DNA of 64,000 nucleotides from Corynebacterium auris. Its GTDB lineage: Bacteria; Actinomycetota; Actinomycetes; Mycobacteriales; Mycobacteriaceae. A model generated the notes under the pieces. It did not search any database, had not been told where the DNA came from, and saw only the letters and a program-made list of their open reading frames with translations. The translations under genes were made by a program, and so were the position numbers. Shown in pieces: positions 44,586-53,473 of this stretch. The stretch's first letter is position 1; each line of letters opens with the position of its first letter. Location of the stretch: positions 1,785,991 to 1,849,990 of the forward strand of contig NZ_CP047047.1 of the NCBI RefSeq assembly GCF_030408575.1, in the 5' to 3' direction.

Positions 44586-45947
44586 GTGCAGGTCACTCTC
44601 CGTCGCGGTCTCCCCCGCCTCGTCGGCGGGCAGGCCTGGCCCCCCGCCGGCACAACCGTCGAGCTTGACGGCCCGGCTGTTCACACCGCCGAGCCGGAAG
44701 CAGACGACCTTGTCGCCGTCGCGCTGCGCCGCGGGCTGCCCCGCGTGCCCGGCGGGCACCCCTTCCCCCCGGCCGCCGAAGCGCTCGTACCGGCACCACC
44801 GGTACAGGACGAAGCACCGGTACAGGAAGCAGACGACCTTGTCGCCGTCGCGCTGCGCCGCGGGCTGCCCCGCGTGCCCGGCGGGCGCCCCTTCCCCCCG
44901 GCCGCCGAAGCGCTCGTACCGGCACCACCGGTACAGGACGAAGCACCGGCACCGGCCCTCGTGGACACCCCGGAGGAACCGCAGCCGACGGAAAAGCAGC
45001 CGGCAGCTGCGTCGACGCGGGCGGAGGGCGTCGCTAAGCGAGCTGCCTTCCGCGAAGGCTCGCGCGCCGCGCGGTGGATCGGCGGCTTCGCGGCCCTCGT
45101 CTTCGCGTTCGGCTTGGCCGCCGTCCTCGCCCGCTTCTTCGTGGGCTCGGAGGCCGGCGCGCAGTTCCTCGCGCGCTACGACGGCGTGCAACCGCTGCCC
45201 GACAACGCTCCCGTGGGACTGCCCGCGTGGCTGAACTGGGCGCACTTTTTCAACATGTTCCTCATGGCGCTCATCATCACCACCGGCCTGCGGGTGCGCC
45301 GCGAGCGAAGGCCGGCGGCCTACTGGGCGCCGAAGCGCAACCCGCGGGCGAAGATCTCGCTGACGCTGTGGATGCACCTCATGCTGGACATCGCCTGGCT
45401 CACCCTCGGCGCGATCTTCTACATCCTGCTGTTTTCCACCGGCCAATGGATGCGCGTGGTGCCAACGAGCTGGGAGGTCATCCCCAACGCCGTCTCCGCC
45501 GGCCTGCAGTTCCTCTCCCTCGACTGGCCGGTGGAAAACGCGTGGGTGCACTACAACGCGCTGCAGGAGCTGACCTACTTCACCGTCGTCTTCATCGCCA
45601 GCCCCATCGCCGCCCTCTCCGGCCTGCGCATGAGCCCCTGGTGGCCGAAGAACTGGACGTTCATTTCGCTCCGGACCGCGCGGTCGCTGCACTTTCCCAC
45701 GATGCTCTTCTTCGTGGCCTTCATCATCGTCCACGTCGCCCTGGTGGCCGCGACCGGCCTGCGCCGCAACCTCAACGCGATGTTCGCCGCCCGCGGGGAC
45801 GTCGACCCGGCCACCTACGCCACCGACTGGACCGGCACGCTGGTTTTTCTCCTCGCCGTGGCGGTCATCGGCCTCGGCCTGTGGGCCGCCCGCCCTGCCG
45901 TCGCCGCCCCGCTCGCGCGCCTGACGGGCACGGTGTCCAACCGCTAA
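44586..45947 (+). CDS. Cytochrome b561-like membrane protein with tandem-repeat N-terminus
   Basis: The 453-aa protein has a soluble N-terminal part of about 150 residues with three copies of a motif LRRGLPRxxGGxPxPP (residues about 4-18, 45-59, 88-102), then a membrane part with about five helices. Histidines suited to heme lie in NWAHFFNMFLMALIIT, LWMHLMLDIAW and SLHFPTMLFFVAFIIVHVAL. This fits cytochrome b/b6 (b561-like) quinone-linked proteins. Directly after etfBA, it may pass electrons from ETF to the membrane; no ETF-quinone oxidoreductase gene is in the window. GTG start. Confidence 0.8.
   Translation: MQVTLRRGLPRLVGGQAWPPAGTTVELDGPAVHTAEPEADDLVAVALRRGLPRVPGGHPFPPAAEALVPAPPVQDEAPVQEADDLVAVALRRGLPRVPGGRPFPPAAEALVPAPPVQDEAPAPALVDTPEEPQPTEKQPAAASTRAEGVAKRAAFREGSRAARWIGGFAALVFAFGLAAVLARFFVGSEAGAQFLARYDGVQPLPDNAPVGLPAWLNWAHFFNMFLMALIITTGLRVRRERRPAAYWAPKRNPRAKISLTLWMHLMLDIAWLTLGAIFYILLFSTGQWMRVVPTSWEVIPNAVSAGLQFLSLDWPVENAWVHYNALQELTYFTVVFIASPIAALSGLRMSPWWPKNWTFISLRTARSLHFPTMLFFVAFIIVHVALVAATGLRRNLNAMFAARGDVDPATYATDWTGTLVFLLAVAVIGLGLWAARPAVAAPLARLTGTVSNR
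44697..44954. repeat. 129-bp tandem duplication
   Basis: Two consecutive 129-bp units (44697-44825 and 44826-44954) are nearly identical, differing mainly at one base (CAC/CGC) and at the last few positions. Each encodes 43 residues including LRRGLPRVPGG and PAAEALVPAPPVQDEAP. In-frame and apparently recent. Confidence 0.9.
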
Positions 45948-45956
45948 CGTGGTCGC

Positions 45957-46787
45957 ATGGTACCCCGCATTTCGCTTAACGACGCCACATCGATCCCCCA
46001 ACTCGGCTACGGCCTGTGCCGGGTCGACCCCGCCGAGGCTCAACGCAGCGTGGAGGCCGCCCTCGAGGCCGGCTACCGCCACTTCGACACTGCGCACATC
46101 TACCACAACGAAGAAGGCGTCGGCCGCGCCCTCGCCGCCACCGGTGTGAAGCGCGAGGAGCTGTACGTGACCACGAAGCTGTGGAACGACAGTCACCGCG
46201 ACGCCCCCGGTGCCCTCGCGCGCTCTTTGGACAAGCTCCAGCTGGACCGGGTGGACCTCTACCTCATTCACTGGCCCCGGCCCGCGCAGGACCGCTACGT
46301 CGAGGCGTGGGAGTCCCTCGTCCAGCTGCGTGCCGAAGGGCTGGCCACCTCCATCGGCGTGTCCAACTTCGAGCTGGAGCACCTGGACCGGCTCGAGGCC
46401 GAGACGGGCGTGGCGCCGGCCGTGAACCAGGTGGAGCTGCACCCGTTGTTCCAGAACTGGGCGGAGCGCAACGCCATGAGAGCCCGGGGCATCGCCATCG
46501 AGGGATGGGGCCCGCTCGGCGGCGGCTACTACAACCCGGCGGAGCTGAGCGAGGTCGCCGACATCGCCCGGGCGCACGGGGTCAGCCCGGCGCAGGTGGT
46601 GCTGCGCTGGCACGTGAACAACAACGTCATCGTCTTCCCCAAGACGTCCCGGCCCGAGCGGATGCGCGAGAACCTCGCCTCGCTCGACATCGAGCTGACG
46701 CAGCAGGAGATGGAGCGGCTCAACGCGCTCGACCAGGGGGCCGCCGGGCGGAAGGGCCCGCACCCCGCCCGCTACGAGGAGGAGTGA
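45957..46787 (+). CDS. Aldo/keto reductase
   Basis: NADPH-dependent reductase of 276 aa with the tetrad Asp/Tyr in HFDTAHIYHNEEGVG near residue 43-52, Lys in YVTTKLWN near 77 and His in YLIHWP near 105; PKTSRPERM near 222 binds the cofactor phosphate. Resembles the 2,5-diketo-D-gluconate reductase group (AKR5). TAACGT 6 nt before the ATG suggests a leaderless start. Its end overlaps the convergent glycosyltransferase gene by 16 bp. Confidence 0.92.
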   Translation: MVPRISLNDATSIPQLGYGLCRVDPAEAQRSVEAALEAGYRHFDTAHIYHNEEGVGRALAATGVKREELYVTTKLWNDSHRDAPGALARSLDKLQLDRVDLYLIHWPRPAQDRYVEAWESLVQLRAEGLATSIGVSNFELEHLDRLEAETGVAPAVNQVELHPLFQNWAERNAMRARGIAIEGWGPLGGGYYNPAELSEVADIARAHGVSPAQVVLRWHVNNNVIVFPKTSRPERMRENLASLDIELTQQEMERLNALDQGAAGRKGPHPARYEEE

Positions 46788-48541
46788 CCGGGGCGGCACC
46801 ATGTGCCGTCGATAAGCTCGATGGCCCCGGCATCGGCGAAGGCGCGCAACCAGCCCTCCATCGGCCACTGCCCCCACTTGGAGTGGAAGCGGGCGCTGTT
46901 GGCCAGGATGTCATCGAGGTGCTCCCACGGCGGGGCGGACACCTCGTGCCACTGGTGGTAGGCGTGCGCCCCGCCCACCCAGTACAGGCCGATGCCGTGC
47001 GCGCGTAGGTTGCGCGCGAAGTCGGTGTCCTCGCCGCCGTAGCCCGAAAAGCCTTCGTCGAAGCCGCCGAAGAGCTCCTCGATGCGCCCCCAGGTCGCGG
47101 CGGTGGTGGCGAAGGAGAGGGACCAGAACAGGTCGTAGTCCCGCGCGGGGAGGGTCTGCCCGGCGGGCGGATTGGGCCGCGCGGGGTGCGGGTCGGGGTT
47201 CGTGGTGCGCAGCTCGCCGGGCGCCATGTAGGTCACGGGTCCCGCGACGACGGCGTCAGGGTGGCGTCCCAGCGCCTCCAGGTAGTAGGTGACCAAGTCG
47301 GCGGAGGCGACGCAGTCGGCGTCGAGGAAGATCAGTACCTCGGCGCCGCGGCTGATCGCGGTACGGGCGGCGAGGTTGCGCGCGGCCGCGAGGTTGCGCC
47401 CGGGCGCCCCGACGACGTGGCTGGCGGGCACCGCCCGCGCCAACGCCTCGGGGCGGTCGAGGGCAGCGGTGATGTGGCTGACCCCCTGGGGCAAAAGGTT
47501 GACCTGGTTGGCCAGGTGCGCCGCGCGGTTGGCGTCGGACAGGGACAGCACCGCTACCTCTGGCGGGGCGGTCCGGGTGGCCGCGGCCACGATAACCTCC
47601 GCTGCCCGGCGCGCGGCGCCCTCCGTTTCCCAGCGCGACCAGTCGGCCCCTGCCCTCGCCGCCGCGTGCAGCAGGCGCGGCCAGTGCTGCGGGTCTGGGA
47701 ACTCGTCGGCGACGGCGGCGAGGCCGGCATCGCCCAGCACGAGCGCGGTGGCGTGCTGCTCGGCGAAGGGCCGCGGCTGCGGCAGGACGACGGCCGGTGT
47801 GCCCACGGCGGCGACGTCGGCCACGGAGTTTTGGCCCGCCGCGATGACGGCGACGCCAGCCCCGGCGAGCGCTGCCGTCGGGTCGGACACGCGGTTTTCC
47901 CCGGTGAGGAAGGTGAAGCGGTAGTCGGGGCAGGCGCGCTCTACCTCGTCCCAATCCGCCTCCTCCCAGGTTGACCCGCCCTGTCCCGCCATGACCACTA
48001 CGCTCTTCGGGTCCCGGCTTATCCCGGGGGCAGCGCGCAGCCGGGAGATCCCCCCGACCGGGTGCACGCGCGCGGCGTGGGCGTGCAGCTGGGGCGGCAG
48101 CGGCACCCACGAGGGCCACGCCGCCACGATGGCCTCGGCCTGCCGGTAGGCGAGCTGGTGGGCGGGGTCGTCGCGCACCCCGGGCATAGCGAGGGTGACT
48201 ACGGGCACGCCGGCGAGGCGGACGATCAGCGCGACCTCCACCGACACGTCGACGTAGAAGGCCGCCGGGTCATTGTCCCGGATCCAGCGCGTCAGCTCCG
48301 CTGCGCGTTCGCGCAGGCCGCGACCCCCAGCGGGCGCGTAGTGGAGGGTGCCGCCTGCGGTCATGCTCCGGCCGGGGGCGGCGGCGCCGGCGTCGTCGGG
48401 CAACAGCACGTCGGCGTCCGGGTGTGTGGACACAATCACCGCCTTGTGCCCGAGCTGCGCGAGCTCGCGCTGGATTTCGCGGCAGCGGTGCATGTGGCCC
48501 GAGCCGTGGTGGTGGGCGTAGATGCCGATGGGGCGTGTCAT
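46772..48541 (-). CDS. Two-domain glycosyltransferase (GT-B fused to GT-A)
   Basis: The 589-aa protein combines two transferase folds. Residues 1 to about 325 form a GT-B domain (YAHHHGSGHMHRCREIQREL at the start, MAGQGGSTWEEADW near 184, AAGQNSVADVAAVGTPAVVLPQPRPFAEQH near 235, as in MurG/UGT enzymes). Residues about 330-589 form a GT2/GT7-like GT-A domain with the metal-binding LDADC near 425 and FDEGFSGYGGEDTDFARNL near 500. Sugar donors unknown. Its ATG overlaps the stop of the upstream transferase gene by 4 nt; last gene of the minus arm. Confidence 0.85.
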   Translation of the reverse strand: MTRPIGIYAHHHGSGHMHRCREIQRELAQLGHKAVIVSTHPDADVLLPDDAGAAAPGRSMTAGGTLHYAPAGGRGLRERAAELTRWIRDNDPAAFYVDVSVEVALIVRLAGVPVVTLAMPGVRDDPAHQLAYRQAEAIVAAWPSWVPLPPQLHAHAARVHPVGGISRLRAAPGISRDPKSVVVMAGQGGSTWEEADWDEVERACPDYRFTFLTGENRVSDPTAALAGAGVAVIAAGQNSVADVAAVGTPAVVLPQPRPFAEQHATALVLGDAGLAAVADEFPDPQHWPRLLHAAARAGADWSRWETEGAARRAAEVIVAAATRTAPPEVAVLSLSDANRAAHLANQVNLLPQGVSHITAALDRPEALARAVPASHVVGAPGRNLAAARNLAARTAISRGAEVLIFLDADCVASADLVTYYLEALGRHPDAVVAGPVTYMAPGELRTTNPDPHPARPNPPAGQTLPARDYDLFWSLSFATTAATWGRIEELFGGFDEGFSGYGGEDTDFARNLRAHGIGLYWVGGAHAYHQWHEVSAPPWEHLDDILANSARFHSKWGQWPMEGWLRAFADAGAIELIDGTWCRPGHSSS

Positions 48542-49641
48542 CTGAGAGCTACCTCCCTGTAGAGCGAGACGTAGCGCCGCGCGGTGCGGTTCAGGCTGTA
48601 GTTCTTCACCACCCAGTCGCGCACCTCGGCGCGGCTGATGTGCAGCGCCGCGCGCACGGCCTGGGCGAGCGAGCCCACGTCGTCGGGCTCGGCCAGCGCG
48701 GCCGGCCCCCCGCGCAGAAGCTCGCCCATGCCGCCGCGCGCGAAGGCCGCGACGGGCGTGCCGCAGGCCATGGACTCGAAGGCCACCAGCCCGAAGGGCT
48801 CCTCCCAGCGTGGCGTGGCGAGGCTGACGGCGCAGCTGCCGACGAGCGCACGCAGCCGTGAATGGGGCAGTTCGCCGAGCCAGCGGGCGTGGTGGGCGTC
48901 AAGGCGCGGGGCGATCTCGCGCCGGAAGTAGGCGTGATCCCCGGCGCGCCCGGCCACCAGCAGCGGCAGCCCGAGCTGGCGGCATGCCTCCATGGCGAGG
49001 TGGGCGCCCTTTTCGGGCACGAGCCTGCCGAACCACACAGCCGGGCCGCCGCCGGGCCCGGGGCGCCACGCGTGGACGTTGACGCCGTTGGGGATGACGC
49101 TGATGTGGTGCGGGATCGTCCACATCCGCGCCGTGGTGGGGCTGACGGCGGCGAACCGGCCGGCCAGCGTCCCCGCCGCCAGGATCGCCTGTTTCAGCTC
49201 GGGGAGCTCGGGTGTATGCAGGGTGGTCACCATGGGCAGCGGCTCCGGGCTGTGGGCGCCGGCGAACATGTACGGGTTGAGGCTGTTGTTGTGCACGACG
49301 TCGTAGCGGGCGTCCACGAGGTGCCGGCGCAGCCGCGCGAACGCGGCGTTTTCGCGCTCCTGCGCGCCCGGCGGGTAGGTCGTGTCCGTGGCCTTGTCGG
49401 CGTCGGCTCCCCAGTCCACGCCCGGCAGTTCGAAGGCCTCGACGTTGCCGTCGGAGCCGCGGGCTGCGTAGAAGTCGACGTGGTGGCCGGCCCCGCGCAG
49501 CGCCTCGACGATGGTATGGCAAAACGCCTCGAGCCCGCCGGCGAAGGGCTCGCGCACGGGGTAGCGGGCCGGGGCGACGAAGGCGACGCGCAGCCCTCCC
49601 CCGCTGGCGGTGGCTGCGCCGGCGGACAGCGTCGCCGTCAT
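48538..49641 (-). CDS. Glycosyltransferase, GT4 type
   Basis: Retaining GT-B glycosyltransferase of 367 aa. Seen: N-terminal VAFVAPARYPVREPFAGGLEAF, the linker HHISVIPNGVNVHAWRP near 180, WFGRLVPEKGAHLAMEAC near 205 and the donor-binding EEPFGLVAFESMACGTPVAAF near 282. Likely adds a sugar from a nucleotide donor at the cytoplasmic face. Overlaps both neighbours by 4 nt (ATGA), so the three minus-strand genes are translationally coupled. Confidence 0.88.
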   Translation of the reverse strand: MTATLSAGAATASGGGLRVAFVAPARYPVREPFAGGLEAFCHTIVEALRGAGHHVDFYAARGSDGNVEAFELPGVDWGADADKATDTTYPPGAQERENAAFARLRRHLVDARYDVVHNNSLNPYMFAGAHSPEPLPMVTTLHTPELPELKQAILAAGTLAGRFAAVSPTTARMWTIPHHISVIPNGVNVHAWRPGPGGGPAVWFGRLVPEKGAHLAMEACRQLGLPLLVAGRAGDHAYFRREIAPRLDAHHARWLGELPHSRLRALVGSCAVSLATPRWEEPFGLVAFESMACGTPVAAFARGGMGELLRGGPAALAEPDDVGSLAQAVRAALHISRAEVRDWVVKNYSLNRTARRYVSLYREVALR

Positions 49642-50582
49642 CGCAGGACCTCGCGGTACACCGCGGCGTGCGCGGCGGCAGCATCACGGCTCCCGCCGCC
49701 GTAAGGCACGGGGCCACGAGCAAGTAGCTTTTCGACGGCTTCCCCCGCCGCCGCGCCGTCACCCACCGCGTAGGTTTCAAGCGCCCCGGCCACGTCCGCC
49801 TGGTCGGCGTAGCAGCCGATGGCCGGGGCGGCAACGCTGGTGCCCAGGCCGCGGCACATCTCCAGCCAACCGGAATGGGTCCCGCGCGTGTAGGGCAGCA
49901 GGCACGCGTCGAGGGACCCGACGGCGCGGTGGAGGGCGGCATCGTCCATCCTGTCGTGGGTGATCAGGTTGATTCCCGGGGCGCCGGACAGGGCGTCGCA
50001 AAGCTCGCGCGTCTTGTCCACGTCGTGCACCCACACGCGCAGCGGGACGCGGCGGGCCACCTCGCGGTAGAAGCCGGGGTCTGCGACGACGTTGGCGCGC
50101 AGGGATTTCACAAACACCCCGGCCCCGCCCCCGTGGCTCGCGCGCGTGCCTGCGGGCACGAGGTCAGGGTGCGCGATGACGTGGACGTTTTCCACCCCGT
50201 ACTCCCCGCGCAGCTGCCGCGCGGCGCAGTCGGTGAGGGTGATCACCGCGTCCGCGGCGCCGACGAGCAGGCGCAGGCGCTCGCGGTGCTCGGCCTGCTG
50301 CGCCGCGGAGTTCAGGTGCGGGTTCTCGAGGTCGTGGACGGTAACGACCAAGGGGATCGGGACGGCGCGGAGGAGCTCGGCGATCTGCGCCGGGCTGCGG
50401 TGCTCGAAGCCGAAGTGGATATGTAGAAGGTCGGCGTCGACGGGACGGCGCCAAAAGGACGCCTCGAGGGCCGGGTGGGGCCACCAGTGGCCGTCGATGT
50501 CCGGGTCGGGCAGGTACTCCACGTTGGCGGGACGCACCGCGCGCGTGTACGGGTGCTCGGCCGGCACCGCCAGCACCCGCAC
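49638..50582 (-). CDS. Glycosyltransferase-like protein, GT-B fold
   Basis: The 314-aa protein has LLHIHFGFEHRSPAQIAELL near residue 57, VVTVHDLENPHL near 85 and a degenerate donor site SLDACLLPYTRGTHSGWLEMCRGLGTSVAA near 230 of GT4-type enzymes, but is shorter than most and lacks a clear E-x7-E motif. Start at GTG 50582 is supported by AGGAG 6 nt upstream; upstream sequence in the longest frame is intergenic. First gene of the minus arm, divergent from the WcbI-like gene with 97 nt between. Confidence 0.75.
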   Translation of the reverse strand: MRVLAVPAEHPYTRAVRPANVEYLPDPDIDGHWWPHPALEASFWRRPVDADLLHIHFGFEHRSPAQIAELLRAVPIPLVVTVHDLENPHLNSAAQQAEHRERLRLLVGAADAVITLTDCAARQLRGEYGVENVHVIAHPDLVPAGTRASHGGGAGVFVKSLRANVVADPGFYREVARRVPLRVWVHDVDKTRELCDALSGAPGINLITHDRMDDAALHRAVGSLDACLLPYTRGTHSGWLEMCRGLGTSVAAPAIGCYADQADVAGALETYAVGDGAAAGEAVEKLLARGPVPYGGGSRDAAAAHAAVYREVLR

Positions 50583-50666
50583 GTTCTTCTCCTGCTTCTC
50601 CCGGGAAACCACCACACCAATATAAACATTTCCGCATCCGACCGTTCGGGGGGCTGGGGCGGTTGC

Positions 50667-50672
50667 TAGATT
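50667..50672 (+). promoter_or_regulatory. -10 element of the WcbI-like gene (leaderless)
   Basis: TAGATT, 7 nt before the ATG at 50680 and no Shine-Dalgarno. The opposite strand of the same gap carries TATATT near 50625 for the minus arm. Confidence 0.45.
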
Positions 50673-50679
50673 GGCCCCC

Positions 50680-51513
50680 ATGACCACCCTGACTGTCGTG
50701 GGAAACTGCCAGGCGGAGTCGACGCGCAAGCTGCTGATGAGCACCGGCCACTTCGACTCGCAGCGCATCACGCCCGTGCACGAGCTCACCGCGGCGGACA
50801 TGGGCTGGTTCACCGAGCTCCTTTCGCGCACCGACGTCCTAGTCAGCCAGCCGATCCGCGAGGGCTACCGCGGCCTGCCCGTCGGCGCCGCGCAGATGCG
50901 CTCACTGCTGCCGCGCGGCGCCCGGCACGTGCTCGTGCCCGTCCTGCGTTACGACGGCCTCATGCCGTACCAGGCGATCATCCGCGATCCGGACGATCCC
51001 TCGCTCAACCCCCCGGTCGTTCCCTACCACGACCTGCGCCTCCTCGCCGCCGCCGCGCGCGGGCTCGACGCGCCTGTCTGCGTCACCCCCTCCGCCTCGG
51101 CGCTGCGCCGCGCCGCAGCGCTGTCCGTCGGCCAGATGCGCGCCCGCGAGAAGCACCACGGCACTGTGGAGGTCTCCCCCCACCTAGACAGCGCCCCGGT
51201 GTGGCACACCGTGAACCACCCCGACAACGCCACCCTCGCGGTCGCCGCCGACGCCGTGCTCGCCGAGCTGGGCCTGGGCGGCCGGGTGACGCCGCCGGAC
51301 TACGAAATGCTCGGCGGCCTCGACGCCCCCGTCGATCCGGCCGCCGCCGATGCCCTCGGCGTGCGCGTCGCCGGTAGAGAGGGCTGGCAGCCCCGCCCGG
51401 GCGAGGACATCGCCGCACGCCAGCTGGAGTTTTACCGCGCCCGCCCCCGCCTCGTCGCGCACGGGCTACGCCGCCACGCTGAGCGCCTGGCCACGCTGGG
51501 GCTGAGCGCATGA
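50680..51513 (+). CDS. WcbI-like polysaccharide biosynthesis protein
   Basis: The 277-aa protein opens with LTVVGNCQAESTRKLLMSTG, the hallmark of the WcbI family, whose founding member is needed for capsule formation in Burkholderia and is a proposed acetyltransferase with an SGNH-like fold. Later segments VLVSQPIREGYRGLPVGAAQ and VWHTVNHPDNATLAVAADAV also fit. Acceptor unknown; the five transferases around it suggest a glycan. First gene of the plus arm; stop overlaps the next start by 4 nt. Confidence 0.8.
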   Translation: MTTLTVVGNCQAESTRKLLMSTGHFDSQRITPVHELTAADMGWFTELLSRTDVLVSQPIREGYRGLPVGAAQMRSLLPRGARHVLVPVLRYDGLMPYQAIIRDPDDPSLNPPVVPYHDLRLLAAAARGLDAPVCVTPSASALRRAAALSVGQMRAREKHHGTVEVSPHLDSAPVWHTVNHPDNATLAVAADAVLAELGLGGRVTPPDYEMLGGLDAPVDPAAADALGVRVAGREGWQPRPGEDIAARQLEFYRARPRLVAHGLRRHAERLATLGLSA

Positions 51514-52388
51514 AACACCTCATCGTCGGCCCGCCCGGCCACGGGGTCACCGCCTACGCCTCCCGCCTCGCCCGCGAGGTCGGCGCCGCCACGTGCGGCC
51601 TCGACCAGCTGCCGGCGGGGCCGGTCCACGTCACCTTCACCGATCACCTATTCGGCCCCACCCCCGGCGCCGCCGTCGACGCCCTTCTCAGCGCCCTCGG
51701 CGGCCGGGATTTCTCTCTCAGCCTGCACGACGTCCCCCAGCCGGAGGAGGGCGCGGCCCGCTTCGCCCGGCGCGCACCCGCCTACCGGCGCCTCGCCGCC
51801 GCCGCGACCCTCGCGGTGGTCAACTCGGAGCACGAGGCCTCCTTCTTTGACACACCGGTCTCCGTGATCCGCCTGCCCATCCCCCGGATCCGCGCCGCCT
51901 TCGACCCGGAGCCGGGCACCGTGGGCATCCTGGGCTTCCTCTATCCCGGCAAGGGCCACGAGGACCTCATCGCCGCGCTGCGCGGCAGCGGCTACCGGCT
52001 GCGCTTTCTGGGCGCCGTCTCACCGGGCCACGAAGAGTGGGCGGCGGGCCTTTCGCGCGACGCCGACATCACCGGGTGGCTCAGCGACGAGCAGCTCGCC
52101 CGGGAGATCGGCCGCACGCAGGTCCCGGTGTGCGCCCACCGCCACTTCTCCGCCTCCGGCTCGCTCATGACGTGGCTCGGCGCCGGGCGCACGGTGCTGG
52201 CCAGCGACTCGGCCTACACGCGCGAGATCGACCGCTGGCTGCCGGGCCGGATCACGCTCGTGCCAAACGGGGCGTGGCGCGGGGCCGTGGACGCGTTCGA
52301 GCCACGCGCGGTGGACCCGCCCGCCTACGGGTGGGCCGAGGTCGCCGCAGCGTGGCTAAGGGAGTGGGCGGCGTGTGGCCTGATGTGA
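51510..52388 (+). CDS. Glycosyltransferase-like protein, GT4-type
   Basis: The 292-aa protein shows a reduced GT-B pattern: N-terminal HLIVGPPGHGVTAYASRLAR, a middle SVIRLPIPRIR, then VGILGFLYPGKGHEDLIAAL near 146 and SASGSLMTWLGAGRTVLASDS near 225, matching the donor domain of GT4 enzymes. Donor and acceptor unknown. Overlaps the WcbI-like gene by 4 nt and the next gene by 16 nt. Confidence 0.72.
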   Translation: MKHLIVGPPGHGVTAYASRLAREVGAATCGLDQLPAGPVHVTFTDHLFGPTPGAAVDALLSALGGRDFSLSLHDVPQPEEGAARFARRAPAYRRLAAAATLAVVNSEHEASFFDTPVSVIRLPIPRIRAAFDPEPGTVGILGFLYPGKGHEDLIAALRGSGYRLRFLGAVSPGHEEWAAGLSRDADITGWLSDEQLAREIGRTQVPVCAHRHFSASGSLMTWLGAGRTVLASDSAYTREIDRWLPGRITLVPNGAWRGAVDAFEPRAVDPPAYGWAEVAAAWLREWAACGLM

Positions 52389-53473
52389 GCGTGATCATCC
52401 CGCACTACAACAACCACGGGATGCTCGCCCGCGTGATCGCGGCGGTGCGGGCGCAGGACTACGAGGGTGCGGTGGAGATCGTCGTCGCCGACGACGGCTC
52501 CGAGCAGCTGCCCGCCCCCGCGGGGGTCACGGTTGTGGCCCAGGAGGACCGGGGCTTCCGCGCGGCGGCGGCGCGCAACCTGGGCGCGCGCGCCGCCACG
52601 GGCGAGGTGCTGGCCTTCCTCGACGGCGACACGCTGCCCGAGCCCGGCTACCTGCGGGCGGTGGTGCCGCACATCCAGCGCAACCGCCGCGCGCTGGTGG
52701 TGGGCAGCCGCCTGACCGGGCCCGAGCGGGAGGAACCGGGCTGGCTCAGGCAGGCGTGGTCGCGCACCGGGGATCTCTCGCGCGCCGATTCCACCTCGTG
52801 GCGCTACATCATTTCGGCGGTGCTGACGTGCTCGGCGCGCTTCTTTCGGCACGTCGGCGGCTTCGACGCCAGCCTCGTCGGCTACGGCGGCGAGGACTGG
52901 GAGTTCGGGTGGCGCACCTGGAACGCCGGCGCGCAGTTCGTCCACGAGCCCGCGGCCCGCGCCGTGCACCCGGAACCCGACTACGGCGCCCGCGGCGACG
53001 ACGCGTGGCAGGTCAAGAACGCGGAGTCTGTCGCGCTCGCCCACCGCATCACCCACCCCATCGCGCGGCCGCGGGGCGTCGCCTTCGACGCTGCGGACGT
53101 GGCCGTCGTCGCGCCAGGGTTCCACGAGCCCGGGGTCAGCGAGGCCGTCATCGCCTCGTGGCTGCTTGCCGACGCCCACGTGTACGTCCCCGAGGTGCCC
53201 GAGCTGTTTTCCTCAGACGCGCGCGTGAGCGCGGGCCCGCCGCGCGGCGAGAGGATCCGCGTGGAGCTGCGCCGACCGTGGGCCCTGTCTGAGCCCGAGA
53301 CGTTCTACCGCCGCGTCACCGACCGGCACCTCGTGTGCGCCGACGGCACGCGCGTGGTGACCGCGAGGGCGCGGGCGCTGACGCAGCCCGCCGAACGCAC
53401 CCGCGGCGAGCTGCTCGGGCTGAAGCTCCTGGAGGCCCCGCAGCGTCTCGAGCGCCTGTTCGGCGGGTGGTAG
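52373..53473 (+). CDS. Glycosyltransferase family 2 protein with extra C-terminal domain
   Basis: The 366-aa protein has a GT-A domain: VSVIIPHYNNHGMLARVIAA near residue 5, AARNLGARAATGEVLAFLDGDTLPE (metal-binding DGD) near 75, and HVGGFDASLVGYGGEDWEFG near 162 as in GT7C-type ends. About 130 residues follow without a recognised family. GTG start at 52373, with AGGGAG 8 nt upstream, within the end of the preceding gene. It resembles the GT-A half of the fusion protein at the other end of the locus. Confidence 0.83.
   Translation: MWPDVSVIIPHYNNHGMLARVIAAVRAQDYEGAVEIVVADDGSEQLPAPAGVTVVAQEDRGFRAAAARNLGARAATGEVLAFLDGDTLPEPGYLRAVVPHIQRNRRALVVGSRLTGPEREEPGWLRQAWSRTGDLSRADSTSWRYIISAVLTCSARFFRHVGGFDASLVGYGGEDWEFGWRTWNAGAQFVHEPAARAVHPEPDYGARGDDAWQVKNAESVALAHRITHPIARPRGVAFDAADVAVVAPGFHEPGVSEAVIASWLLADAHVYVPEVPELFSSDARVSAGPPRGERIRVELRRPWALSEPETFYRRVTDRHLVCADGTRVVTARARALTQPAERTRGELLGLKLLEAPQRLERLFGGW

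Noticed and set aside
44577..46877. Open frame of 766 codons opposite the cytochrome b-like and aldo/keto reductase genes
   Set aside because: Antisense shadow; His/Gly/Arg-rich sequence without motifs.
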